In this document: positions 12,399-23,325 of the stretch, piece after piece
Layout: each line of letters opens with the position of its first letter
Position numbering within the stretch: position 1 is the first letter of the stretch
Origin: Manihot esculenta
Taxonomy: Eukaryota; Streptophyta; Magnoliopsida; Malpighiales; Euphorbiaceae
Direction: 5' to 3'
DNA: 64,000 bases
Assembly: GCF_001659605.2 (NCBI RefSeq)
Contig: NC_035178.2
Coordinates: 6,831,213 to 6,895,212 of the forward strand
The notes under the pieces: generated by a model
The model's database searches: none
Told to the model about the DNA's origin: nothing
Seen by the model: only the letters and a program-made list of their open reading frames with translations
Translations under genes and position numbers: made by a program

Positions 12399-14679
12399 AA
12401 CCCGTGCCACAATGTCGTAGTCTCCTCTCATTAGAGCGTCTTGTGTTGTATCGACGCCCGTCAAATGATGGCTCCTGTTAAGCTTCTTCAGAATTTCAAC
12501 ATCATCGTCAGCCATAGATATATTTAAATCAGGAGGTTGAGATCGAGGTCTTGAACTCTCCCCAACAATTGGATCCTGAGTTGGAAAGCCGAAATCCCCT
12601 GAATAAGGGGTTGCAGAAAATAACTCAGGAAAATCCGAAGAAAACAAGCTAAGTCGGCTTGAGGGATCATCAAGTGATTGTCGAGGGAATGCTGGAAAAA
12701 CAGACTCTGATGGAGTATGTGGTTGCGCAGGGGAGAAGAAGTCAAACGACGTGCTAGCTTTCCCTTCCCCTCCAGTCTGATCGTAATTGGGAGGAGTTGG
12801 AGTAAATGACTGAAAAGGCATAGAAGAAGGCCCCGGTGTCCATCCTGTATACTGACTCTGAAAATCGTCTCCATAAGTGGGCATTTATGAAGATTGGCCC
12901 AATTCTGTGTATGAGCCGTATGGATGGAATGCAACTGGTGATGGTATTTGCATTACACCAGGGTTTGGCATAGGCCGTGGAATCTCCGTCTCCCTTGATG
13001 GCCTGGTAGTGTGGCGACGATATCGTGGGGGATTCCTGGAGGAGGAGGGTGCGTCGTCGTGTACATCATTTGGAAGCGGTTGGGAAGGTGGCGCCGGCTG
13101 TGGAGGTGGTATTTGGGAAATGCGATCGAACAAACGAAGTGCATGAAACATTGAATTGACCGCATTTCCAATCTTGTCTACTGTTGGGTGACGAACTTGA
13201 CTCGCCCATAAGCGGCAGTTCTCCAGACCATCCTCCTGTAAAATGTATTTATTAAGATTTCTATCCCCAAAGTTAAGTAATGTAAATATTTATATAATTA
13301 ATACATAAATCATAGTGAATCGCCCATTACCACAGCGTCGATTGATGCACCCCTTTGAGACACCCACCGACGTGCAATCATTCTGTACCATTCCATGTAC
13401 TGTGAATGGTAATATAATGGCTGGGTCAGAGTATTGCTGGCGACAATCCGTCGGTGCCTTGATTCCCAGAACGTAATCCAATGTTGGTTCTCGGTCATCC
13501 AGTTCGTAGCTAAAGAAGTTAATTTTATTGAATGCATATCAGCTGTTTGACGGGGTGGTTGTGGAATGGGCTGAGAAAATCCAAACTGCCTTAGCACCTT
13601 GTCAGGTCGATGCCACTCAACAATATGAAAACAAATAAGTGGAACAACTGATTTCCATATTTGTCTACCCTGTAGACAGTAATCTGACATACCGTCCACC
13701 ACAACATCAGAGTATGGCTCCCATATAAACTGTGTATATAAGATAATGTTAAAGGTTTAAATTGTATAATTTGAATTGACATGTAATTTAAAGGTATAGA
13801 ATGATGACCTCTTCGGCTTCCATTCGATCAAGTTGGTACCGAAGTTGCACAAGCACATGCGTTGTAACTTTAGTAATACTTTTAGCATTACTCCACCTAT
13901 AGAATTTATAGTTTGGAATTAGTAACAAGATGTTGGACTTGATAGTATAGTAGTACACAATTTATAGCACATACCGACTGCCAATCGGTGTATCTGGAAG
14001 GGGATTTATCTGGGAGATGGTAGGGGCAATTGTTTTATTCTGTCCCATGCACAAATTTGTAAAATATGCAGTGGCCCGCCAATTTGCTGCACTTGTGGTG
14101 ACGTTGCCCTGCAAAGCTCTTTATAAAGTCAAGCAAGGCAGGCTGCACCCCAGCTATATTGACCACAGGTGTTGAAATTAGCGAGTAGTGGCAAAAACAT
14201 TAGATTGACCCTATGAGCAGACTGATCAACAAATAGGGATCCACCTATTAGTCGTAAAAGGAAAGCCCGAGCATGCCTCTGAATAGTAACATCATCAGCG
14301 TACTCTGGAATTTGGTCAAAGTTATCTCTCAACCAGGTAAGTGCAACAGTATTTCCTTTCATAACTTCACGATCCGGGACTAACCCAAGCAAATCTTGAC
14401 ATATTAATTGCCAAGGCTATCCCGTAGTCCCAATAACAGCACTACCATCAACAGGCAATCCAGATATCAGTCCCATATCTTGAAGTGTAACAGTACACTT
14501 TCCATGGGGTAACATAAAAGTATGTGTTTCTGGTCTCCATCTCTCAACCAAAGCCGTTATGAGGTGGTGATCTAAGTAGAAGAAGCCTAAAATTTATATA
14601 TTTCTCTCCACATTTTTTTCACTCTATTTTTAGCTAATTTACCTCTTAAAATTTTTGGAACAACATAAATATAAGCCAT
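12399..14679 (-). pseudogene. Plant mobile domain (PMD, MAIN-like) pseudogene, left copy
   Basis: This is the mirror image of the right-arm copy described at 15178-17457, read on the minus strand from near 14679 towards the LTR. It has the same exon structure and the same lesions: in-frame stops at 14417-14419, 14129-14131 and 12885-12887, and the same frameshift in an A/T run near 14033. It differs from the right copy by only a few bases; in the C-terminal tail MPTYGDD replaces MPTYEDD and GDFGFP replaces GDFDFP. The 3' end is cut by the LTR. PMD (Aminotransferase-like mobile domain) proteins are known both as host silencing factors and as passengers of plant transposons. This copy cannot make a full-length protein. 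Confidence 0.85.
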
Positions 14680-14780
14680 AACTCAATTAAAACAGAAAAA
14701 AAAGAGAATAAGTGAGAATTAAGAAAAAGCTGAGGGAAAAAAGAAATATGAGAGGTAGAAAATCACTGGTGTTGGAGGGG

Positions 14781-15075
14781 TATTTATAGGAAAATGTTGG
14801 GATGGGTTGGCGCCTCTTTAAGAGACGCCAGGTGAATTTCCGAGGCAGGCTGGCGCTTCTTTAAGAAGCGCCAGACTGACCCTGGCGCTTCTTAAAAGAA
14901 GCGTCAGGCTGACCCTGACACCTCGGGAAGCTTGGACTGACGCTTTCCGAGACGCTTCTTTTAAGAAGAGCCAGGGTCAGTCTGGCGCTTCTTAAAGAAG
15001 CGCCAGCCTGCCTCGGAAATTCACCTGGCGTCTCTTAAAGAGGCGCCAACCCATCCCAACATTTTCCTATAAATA
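14781..15075. promoter_or_regulatory. Mirror-image bidirectional promoter at the palindrome centre
   Basis: Two TATA boxes face outwards: tatttata at 14781-14788 (minus) and tataaata at 15068-15075 (plus). Each lies about 105 bp before the start codon of its PMD copy. The roughly 280 bp between them contain the 45-bp asymmetric spacer (14906-14950), the only central sequence not duplicated. Because both sides are the same sequence, each PMD pseudogene has the same core promoter. Activity is inferred. Confidence 0.55.
14810..15048. repeat. Cluster of six short imperfect palindromes (ggcgcttctttaagaagcgcc type)
   Basis: Six units of 21-25 bp, three on each side of the centre, each fold on themselves. 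Examples are ggcgcctctttaagagacgcc near 14811, ggcgcttctttaagaagcgcc near 14853, and a variant with aaaag at 14884-14905. Mirror versions lie between 14951 and 15048. Units are separated by words such as agactgaccctgg. They could be transcription-factor sites, transposase sites, or hairpins in a transcript. No known motif was recognised. Confidence 0.75.
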
Positions 15076-15177
15076 CCCCTCCAACACCAGTGATTTTCTA
15101 CCTCTCATATTTCTTTTTTCCCTCAGCTTTTTCTTAATTCTCACTTATTCTCTTTTTTTTTCTGTTTTAATTGAGTT

Positions 15178-17457
15178 ATGGCTTATATTTATGTTGTTCC
15201 AAAAATTTTAAGAGGTAAATTAGCTAAAAATAGAGTGAAAAAAATGTGGAGAGAAATATATAAATTTTAGGCTTCTTCTACTTAGATCACCACCTCATAA
15301 CGGCTTTGGTTGAGAGATGGAGACCAGAAACACATACTTTTATGTTACCCCATGGAAAGTGTACTGTTACACTTCAAGATATGGGACTGATATCTGGATT
15401 GCCTGTTGATGGTAGTGCTGTTATTGGGACTACGGGATAGCCTTGGCAATTAATATGTCAAGATTTGCTTGGGTTAGTCCCGGATCGTGAAGTTATGAAA
15501 GGAAATACTGTTGCACTTACCTGGTTGAGAGATAACTTTGACCAAATTCCAGAGTACGCTGATGATGTTACTATTCAGAGGCATGCTCGGGCTTTCCTTT
15601 TACGACTAATAGGTGGATCCCTATTTGTTGATCAGTCTGCTCATAGGGTCAATCTAATGTTTTTGCCACTACTCGCTAATTTCAACACCTGTGGTCAATA
15701 TAGCTGGGGTGCAGCCTGCCTTGCTTGACTTTATAAAGAGCTTTGCAGGGCAACGTCACCACAAGTGCAGCAAATTGGCGGGCCACTGCATATTTTACAA
15801 ATTTGTGCATGGGACAGAATAAAACAATTGCCCCTACCATCTCCCAGATAAATCCCCTTCCAGATACACCGATTGGCAGTCGGTATGTGCTATAAATTGT
15901 GTACTACTATACTATCAAGTCCAACATCTTGTTACTAATTCCAAACTATAAATTCTATAGGTGGAGTAATGCTAAAAGTATTACTAAAGTTACAACGCAT
16001 GTGCTTGTGCAACTTCGGTACCAACTTGATCGAATGGAAGCCGAAGAGGTCATCATTCTATACCTTTAAATTACATGTCAATTCAAATTATACAATTTAA
16101 ACCTTTAACATTATCTTATATACACAGTTTATATGGGAGCCATACTCTGATGTTGTGGTGGACGGTATGTCAGATTACTGTCTACAGGGTAGACAAATAT
16201 GGAAATCAGTTGTTCCACTTATTTGTTTTCATATTGTTGAGTGGCATCGACCTGACAAGGTGCTAAGGCAGTTTGGATTTTCTCAGCCCATTCCACAACC
16301 ACCCCGTCAAACAGCTGATATGCATTCAATAAAATTAACTTCTTTAGCTACGAACTGGATGACCGAGAACCAACATTGGATTACGTTCTGGGAATCAAGG
16401 CACCGACGGATTGTCGCCAGCAATACTCTGACCCAGCCATTATATTACCATTCACAGTACATGGAATGGTACAGAATGATTGCACGTCGGTGGGTGTCTC
16501 AAAGGGGTGCATCAATCGACGCTGTGGTAATGGGCGATTCACTATGATTTATGTATTAATTATATAAATATTTACATTACTTAACTTTGGGGATAGAAAT
16601 CTTAATAAATACATTTTACAGGAGGATGGTCTGGAGAACTGCCGCTTATGGGCGAGTCAAGTTCGTCACCCAACAGTAGACAAGATTGGAAATGCGGTCA
16701 ATTCAATGTTTCATGCACTTCGTTTGTTCGATCGCATTTCCCAAATACCACCTCCACAGCCGGCGCCACCTTCCCAACCGCTTCCAAATGATGTACACGA
16801 CGACGCACCCTCCTCCTCCAGGAATCCCCCACGATATCGTCGCCACACTACCAGGCCATCAAGGGAGACGGAGATTCCACGGCCTATGCCAAACCCTGGT
16901 GTAATGCAAATACCATCACCAGTTGCATTCCATCCATACGGCTCATACACAGAATTGGGCCAATCTTCATAAATGCCCACTTATGAAGACGATTTTCAGA
17001 GTCAGTATACAGGATGGACACCGGGGCCTTCTTCTATGCCTTTTCAGTCATTTACTCCAACTCCTCCCAATTACGATCAGACTGGAGGGGAAGGGAAAGC
17101 TAGCACGTCGTTTGACTTCTTCTCCCCTGCGCAACCACATACTCCATCAGAGTCTGTTTTTCCAGCATTCCCTCGACAATCACTTGATGATCCCTCAAGC
17201 CGACTTAGCTTGTTTTCTTCGGATTTTCCTGAGTTATTTTCTGCAACCCCTTATTCAGGGGATTTCGACTTTCCAACTCAGGATCCAATTGTTGGGGAGA
17301 GTTCAAGACCTCGATCTCAACCTCCTGATTTAAATATATCTATGGCTGACGATGATGTTGAAATTCTGAAGAAGCTTAACAGGAGCCATCATTTGACGGG
17401 CGTCGATACAACACAAGACGCTCTAATGAGAGGAGACTACGACATTGTGGCACGGGT
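15178..17457 (+). pseudogene. Plant mobile domain (PMD, MAIN-like) pseudogene, right copy
   Basis: Manual exons: 15178-15214, 15271-15882, 15961-16048, 16128-16526, and 16622 into the LTR. The product is PMD-like: a TALVERWRPETHTF start, TLQDMGLISGLPVDG, then LVPDREVMKGNT, RHARAFLLRLIGGSLF, QIGGPLHILQICAWDRI, a W-rich DWQ/WMTENQHW region, then a Pro/Ser-rich tail. This matches the family annotated as MAIN-like or 'serine/threonine phosphatase 7 long form homologue'. It is broken: in-frame TAG (15438-15440), TGA (15726-15728) and TAA (16970-16972), plus a one-base shift in the A run near 15821-15826. Splice sites otherwise remain intact, so decay is fairly recent. The 3' end is cut by an LTR tip at about 17458. 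It is probably a transposon-borne or captured gene, now non-functional, although its promoter region survives. Confidence 0.87.
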
Positions 17458-17485
17458 TGTAACAGCCCGAAAACCGATACCCCTC
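17458..17485 (-). repeat. Partial duplication of the LTR tip (right copy)
   Basis: Two successive LTR-like tips occur: tgtaacagcccgaa at 17458 and tgtaacggcccgaa at 17486. This mirrors 12372-12398. Confidence 0.5.
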
Positions 17486-20085
17486 TGTAACGGCCCGAAC
17501 CGCCACCGGCGCTAGGATCCAGATCGGCTTAAGGCCGCCGGGACCCGTAGCAAGCCAAACATACCTCCTATCACCTGGTCAAATCCCATACATGAACAAA
17601 ACTTTAACATAAAAACTGAAACATATGATGTATAAACCGAGCTTGTCCTGTATGCAACATAACTGGAAACATAAAGAAACCCCTTTTTTCTAGAGCCCTC
17701 AAAACTCTAGCCGGGTCAACATAACATACATCAAGCTGGGATACATCCAACAAACCACAAACATAAGACCTCTACTAGGGTCCTCATCCATAACATAACG
17801 TGGTAAACAACACATGCCACAAGATTAGTTCAACACAACTCAACATCTAAAACATTACATACATCATGTATTGAACAGGGACTAACCAAGTCTTAGGGCC
17901 AAGCACAGTACTAATCCATAAACATAACTCTGCTCTACTTTACATTACATTCTCTTACAAAGCATTATCTCAATTTATAATACATGTCCACACTAAAAGT
18001 GCTAATCTAAAACTATTACATAAACTTAGCCCTTGTTCTGAGACTTCCCGATCAACCTCAAACCTGCAACACTGGGGTTAGAGGAGAGGGGTGAGCTAAA
18101 AAGCCCAGTGAGTAGAAACATAGAAAACAGTTCATTAATTACATGCTCTCATGAAATGCGTCAGAACACAAAGAAATCACATAACTGTATCTGGTCCGTC
18201 TCGGGGCTCATGCAGATAAATATTCCCCACGGATTGTTTTTGAGAGTTCATTTTTGCTAGCATCCTTTACTCTCAAGGATCGGAAATGACCTCAAAATTC
18301 CCTCTGTCGGTGCCCGGCTCCCCCAAAGGAGCTCACACAGGACTTTCACATACATGACGGGGTACCTAGTCCACAGAGAGCTCACAGTGACTTTCCTATA
18401 TGTACTTGTCCGGCTCTCAGAGGACTTACCCAAGACTCCATGACAGAAATGGGCTATTGAAGTCGCCTTGGTCCAAACCTCCTGAATCAACATCAAATAA
18501 TGCAATGCGCCATATTCGTGAAACTAGTGCAATCAATCCTATTACATGTAATCATGATGCATGAACATGCTTTAGGCATTAGATTTCGTACATAAAAGAT
18601 TAAGTTTAGTTCTACTCACCTCCTGGCAGACGCTGACTGACTCTGCAACTGCTAGCACTACTGGCCTCCTCGGTCCCTCGGGTCCGATCCTACACAGGTG
18701 GACTCGAATGAGGTGCCAAACATACTCTAAATAACTCATAATCATACCCCCAAAAACCCCTCTAAACATCACTAAAACATGCATAGAAAACACCCATGAA
18801 AAGGCTGGACAGGGCACTTTCGGCGGCACCTTCGGCGGCCGAAAGTCCCACTCCAGAGACGAAAGTCAGGCACTTTCGGCGGCCGAATCCTTCCTTCGGC
18901 GGCCGAAAGTCTGCTTTCACGCCAAAACTCAACTTTCGGGGGCAAGATTAGGCGGCCAAACCATGCATCCAAAGGCAGGTTCGGCGGCCGAAACCACCTT
19001 CGGCGGCCGAACCTGAGTTCTTCCCAGAAGGGCAGAACTCAGCTTCTCATGCATCAACAGCCTCCCAAACCTTCCAACACCCCAAAACAAACACCCAACC
19101 TTACCAAAACATGCACAAACCCTTAACCATGCACAAAGGAGCTTAATAGCTTTATTAAACTCCAAAAACAACAACAAAAACATACATGGATAGCTTATAA
19201 CCCACATAGGCCAAAACCATTAAAACAACCCAAATCCTCACATACTCTCTCCCAATCATGCATACTCACTCCCACAAGCATAAAGGAGCATAAACTAACA
19301 TGAACTCCTCAACACAAACATCACATAACATACATTGGGCATAAAACCCACATAAATCCTAACATGCATATCTACCCATACTCTACCATTAAAACCTTCA
19401 TAAAACTTTATAAAAACACTAGGGAAGCAAAGATCTACACTTACCTCTTGAAGATCGAGGGTGGTGTGATCCCTAACTCGGAGGTGTGGAGAATCCAAGC
19501 TCCAAAAGCTCCAAGCTCCCAAAACTTCGATCTAAGCTTGAAAACTCTTCAAAACCAAGAATAAAACTCATGAAAACGTGAAGGATTGAAGAAAAAGCAT
19601 GAAAACGACTTAAGGAGGACATGAACACACCTGAGCACGAGAATGGGGAGAAAACTCACCCATTTTCGGTCTGAGAGCCTTTTATAGGCGGCCAGCTAAA
19701 CCTCCTTCGGCGGCCAGCTAAACCTCCTTCGGCGGCCTAACGTGCCCCCTAAACTCATGCAAGTTCGGCAGCCGAACTTGAGATTCGGCGGCCGAACCTG
19801 GTTTGTTCAAATAAGACTTTCGGAGGCCAAAGGCACTCCCGAAGCCTTTCCATGTTCGGCGGCCGAACTTCACTTTCGGCGGCCGAACCTGGCAATTGCC
19901 TCCTTGGTCTTTTCTTTTCAAAACTCAAATCCTTTTTCATTTAAAACCATGAAATCAGTAAAAACATTTTAGAAAAACACATTTTACCCCTCTAGAAGCC
20001 TCTGGCATCTTCAGAATTCCTGATTCCAACGGAGATTCCGCCGGAAGGTAGAGATTCCGATGCCGGAATCTAGCCGAGTATTACA
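17486..20085 (-). mobile_element. LTR of a gypsy-type retrotransposon (right copy, inverted)
   Basis: TGTAACGGCCC...GAGTATTACA ends with TG/CA termini over about 2600 bp, antisense to the left-arm copy. It carries the same TATA region and GC-rich TTCGGCGGCCGAA-type clusters (about 18810-19010 and 19690-19880). It lacks one ~55-bp repeat unit present on the left. Only a handful of substitutions distinguish the two copies by eye. ORFs within it are GC-repeat artefacts. Confidence 0.8.
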
Positions 20086-20640
20086 TTTTTCCCCCCTTAA
20101 GAACATTCGTCCCCGAATGTTCCACAAACAAACAGGCATCTCAATCATAGCATCAATCATACATAAACAAACAAGTAAACAAGCAAGCAAAACATAACCC
20201 TTCTGAATTTCGTATATACGTATTAATCGTCTTTATTTTTTATAGATTATCAAGACATTAAAATGAAAAAGTTATAAACCTATATAATATTTTTTTTATA
20301 TTTTTAATCGATAAAAATTAGGGTTGTATGATAAAATTTCTTATTAACCCCAGCGTCGCAGTCTTGGTTCCTTATCCCTTTTCGTTTCATCAACCTCTTG
20401 TCACCTCTTTGTTCCTTTTTTGGTTAATTTGGTTTACATGAACTCTAACTCCGCAACTTACATTTCTAGAGATGACGTCTATGCTTTGATTAATCGTTAA
20501 AACACTGCCAGAATCACTAACAATTTTTAGTGACCAATCCCAACCACCACCATGAGAAAGTCAGTTATTATAGTGTGCGAAGAACCAAATCTAACCCTTT
20601 CCACCGAAAGTGACCATTGCCCTATTCCTGCAAAAGTTCT
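20086..20640 (-). mobile_element. Ty3/gypsy-type 3' internal tail with polypurine tract (right copy)
   Basis: This mirrors 9181-9716. The polypyrimidine run tttttccccccttaa at 20086-20100 is the complement of the polypurine tract. The sequence is largely identical to the left copy, with several substitutions near 20220-20330 (left 9480-9590). No pol domains were seen. Confidence 0.6.
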
Positions 20641-21599
20641 AGTAGACCTCTAACACAAGTATATTTAAATCAGTTCTTATTACTTCTTGGCAGGGCTCAT
20701 ATTAATTCCCTTTACTGTTTGAAAAAAAAAAAACCTTCCAAATTAGGTCGACCGGCTCGGTAAGTATATCTAAATTTAGAGGATATTTCGATCGTACGTA
20801 TATTTAAATAAATTTGAGAGATTTTAAATTTTATTTTTTTAATTTCTATTTAAAAAAAATTTAAAATTTAACTTGGTAAAGACTTGTATTGATTACACAA
20901 ATTTAATTTTTATACTTATTTAATAAATCACAGAAATTTATAGATATTTAATTTATTAAATATCAATAGTTTATTTATTTAATAAATTTATGAACTGACT
21001 TATAAATATATTTATTTAATTAAAATTATTAAATTTTAATCTTTATTATTTTTAATCTAAAACTAATTAAAATTGCAACTCAATTGAGTTGCTGGTCAAA
21101 TATTTAAGACATAATTCATAAAAACTCTGCTTGTTTTTTATTTTTTTAGATTTAAATTTAAATTTATTGGCAATTGGAAAAAACTTTAAACTCTTACTTT
21201 AAATGTATAATTTTAAAAGTATTCAAAATAAATAAACTATTTTTTTAAAATTTTTGTATTTAATAAAATTAATAATATAAAAATTTAATTTTTCTTAAAT
21301 TCTTATAAAAATTAATTTTAAATTAAAAATAAATATTATAAAAATTATTAGAATTTTATAAAAAATAATTTCACATAAAACTATTTACATTAGAATTACT
21401 TAATTAACTTTCGAAAATTCTTTTTATTTTTTTATTTTTATTTAATAATTACCATTTACAAAAAATATTTTAATTTAATATTGATTATTAATACATAATA
21501 CATTTATAATTAATACTAATAAATTTATTATATTATTTTGTTAATTTTAAAAATAATAATTTTTATGTTTTTAATAATAAAAGATTATGTAAAATTTAT

Positions 21600-21865
21600 A
21601 TTTTAAATGTTATAAAAATATTGATAATGATTTTTTAATGAATGTGATCAAAATGACTATCATTTATAAGAATAAATATTTAATTTAAAAAATAATAAGA
21701 ATAATGAATAAATTAAATTTATTAATAATTTATATAATATAAAATAGTTCAATAATTCTATTATATTTAATTTGATTTTAAATAAATAAATTTTTTATAA
21801 ATAAAAATAAATCTAATTTTATTATAGAATTTAATTTTTTTCTTAAAAAATTAAATAAATTAAAG
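21600..21865. other. Arm-specific AT-rich segments in the outer right arm
   Basis: Aligned by eye to left positions about 8080-8215, the right arm has extra AT-rich stretches near 21605-21670 and 21735-21860. Either the right arm gained them or the left arm lost them. They have no recognisable element ends. Together with the SINE they explain why the paired-coordinate sum rises from about 29802 to 30101. Confidence 0.55.
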
Positions 21866-22130
21866 TTGGAATTCAGTTAAAAAATGATAAATTAAATTTT
21901 CGCTTTTGATTTGATATAAATATTATATTATTTTTTTAATATAATTGACACTTATTAGAAATAAAGTCTGAATTTTTTTAAAAAAGTAAAAATTAGGGGT
22001 AGAGAGTAAAATTTGAGATTTTTCAGAATTATTTAAATTTATTTATTATGAGACTAAATCTGTAAATTTAAAGTTAAAATGTTTTAACACTCGATATAAT
22101 TTAAATATTAATAAATTACATTTCATTATT

Positions 22131-22256
22131 AAGAATATAATATTATTACATTCCAAGGCTTAGTCTGGTGGAAAGTGCATTCTGTAGCCTTTAAAGATCT
22201 AAGATTCGACTCCCCAACCCTTTATTTAAAAAAAAAAAAAAGAATATAATATTATT
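22131..22256 (+). mobile_element. tRNA-type SINE insertion with 17-bp target-site duplication
   Basis: A 92-bp insert (22148-22239) contains a box-A-like cttagtctggtgg, the word agtgcattctgtagcctt, and a box-B-like agattcgactcccc, and ends in an oligo-A tail. It is flanked by perfect 17-bp direct repeats aagaatataatattatt at 22131-22147 and 22240-22256. The mirror position in the left arm (7845-7861) holds exactly one copy of this 17-mer and no insert, a clean empty site. This is strong evidence for retroposition into the right arm after the inverted duplication formed. It is shorter than many plant SINEs and may be a short or truncated family member. Confidence 0.85.
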
Positions 22257-22385
22257 TTAGAAGCTGTTGGTGAACATCTCATTAATATAAAGGGTTAAAT
22301 TGTTTTTAGAATTTAAATATTTTAAGGAGAAATTTATTATTCTGCCATAACTGAGGCAAGACTTTTATAAATTGTTCTATTGTTT

Positions 22386-23325
22386 TTTTTTTTTTAATTG
22401 TTGAGAAATTGCCCTATTGATATTTGGTAGAAAGTAGGACAAATAAAGAAAAGAAATGCGAGAATAAAATTAAAAAAATCAATAAATACATAATATATAA
22501 TTTATATATACAATTTTTTACTAAAAAGAAAGAAGATAATCGGTGTTTTTGGAATTCTTTACACCCCACCGTCCATACGACTTTTTATCAGACGTACAGA
22601 CGACGGAGACTTAAAAATTTCACCCACTTTATCGTTTCTCCAGTTTAGCCTACGCCCCACGGCGCAAGTTAGCGTCCAGCAATCCCAACGAGGACACGTG
22701 TCGCGAGATCTAAAGCCCCATCCCTTCTCCCTCCCACCAAAGAAAAGGAAAAACTACATCCGAAAAGGGGAGGGAAAGCAAAAGAAAGTGAAAGAAAAAG
22801 GAAAGTAGAAAAGAAGAGAAGGAAAACTGGGTGCTGGGTTGAGAGGAAGATAATATAGTAGAAAAAGGAATCGATAGTCGGCGCCTCCTTGTCATCGCCG
22901 ACCATTCATCACGTCGCTTTCCTTTTTTTTTTTGTTTACTTCCACTTCCCACCACCCACTTTCTTTCTCTATAGCCCCCTTTTAATTATTATTAAATTCT
23001 TGCTTCTTTTTTTTTTTTTTTTTCCGCTGCTTTCTCTTCTTATAAACCCTATCGCCTCGTCTCCTTCCTCTTCTTGTTGTTGATTCTTTTTCTTCCTTTT
23101 TTCTTTTTGTTTTTTGGTTTTTTACCCCTTTTTTCAATTTTCGGTTCTTCCGGATAATTTTTTTGGCAAATCGGAAGACGCCTTTGTTTTGATTTTATTT
23201 TGTTTTTGTTTTCTGATCTAGGGTTTTATTATCCCTTCTCTATTTTTTATGTTGATTTGTTTTTTCCGCTAAATTATTATTATTATTATTATTATTATTT
23301 AACTATCGAGTATTTTCGTGGGATC
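22386..23325 (+). promoter_or_regulatory. Promoter and long pyrimidine-rich 5' leader of the DIS3L2-like gene
   Basis: A less AT-rich block with a G-box CACGTG at 22695-22700 precedes a strongly T/C-rich leader (about 22920-23230) and an ATT microsatellite (about 23274-23299). No clear TATA box was seen, which is common for housekeeping plant genes. Minus-strand ORFs here (22669-22955) are translations of the pyrimidine-rich DNA and are not supported as genes. Confidence 0.5.
23249..23272 (+). promoter_or_regulatory. Possible 7-codon uORF in the DIS3L2-like leader
   Basis: An ATG at 23249 opens a 7-residue frame (MLICFFR) closed by TAA at 23270-23272, 53 bp before the main start. It would matter only if transcription starts upstream of it, which the pyrimidine-rich leader suggests. 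Confidence 0.35.

Larger units (their letters stand above)
7716..14905 (+). repeat. Left arm of a ~14.7-kb inverted repeat
   Basis: Each segment of this arm reappears in reverse complement at 14951-22385. Paired coordinates sum to 29856-29857 in the core, 29802 beyond the LTR indel, and about 30101 at the outer edge. Inner-to-outer order is central promoter, PMD pseudogene, LTR, gypsy-type tail and AT-rich DNA. From about 9.1 kb to the centre the arms are nearly identical, apart from scattered substitutions around 9.5 kb and a ~55-bp indel in the LTR. From 7716 to about 9060 they show many substitutions and indels. Homology stops at aaacaatagaac; the mirror side runs into a poly-T tract. No target-site duplication around the whole structure was found. 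Confidence 0.95.
14951..22385 (-). repeat. Right arm of the ~14.7-kb inverted repeat
   Basis: This is the reverse complement of 7716-14905. Relative to the left arm it lacks a ~55-bp LTR unit, has one extra T near 15154, and is about 300 bp longer in its outer part. Part of the extra length is a SINE with its target duplication (22131-22256). The rest is AT-rich insertions, or left-arm deletions, around 21600-21865. The outer edge is tgttt at 22381-22385, running into a T tract. Confidence 0.95.

Noticed and set aside
7716..22385. The palindrome as a pure assembly or unsplit hairpin-read artefact
   Set aside because: The arms differ by an arm-specific SINE with a clean empty site, a ~55-bp LTR indel, several AT-rich indels and many outer substitutions. 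A folded read would give matching arms. It is not fully excluded without long reads.
22669..22955. Minus-strand ORFs upstream of the DIS3L2-like gene
   Set aside because: They translate the strongly pyrimidine-rich leader and promoter DNA into Phe/Ser/Leu runs with no domain.
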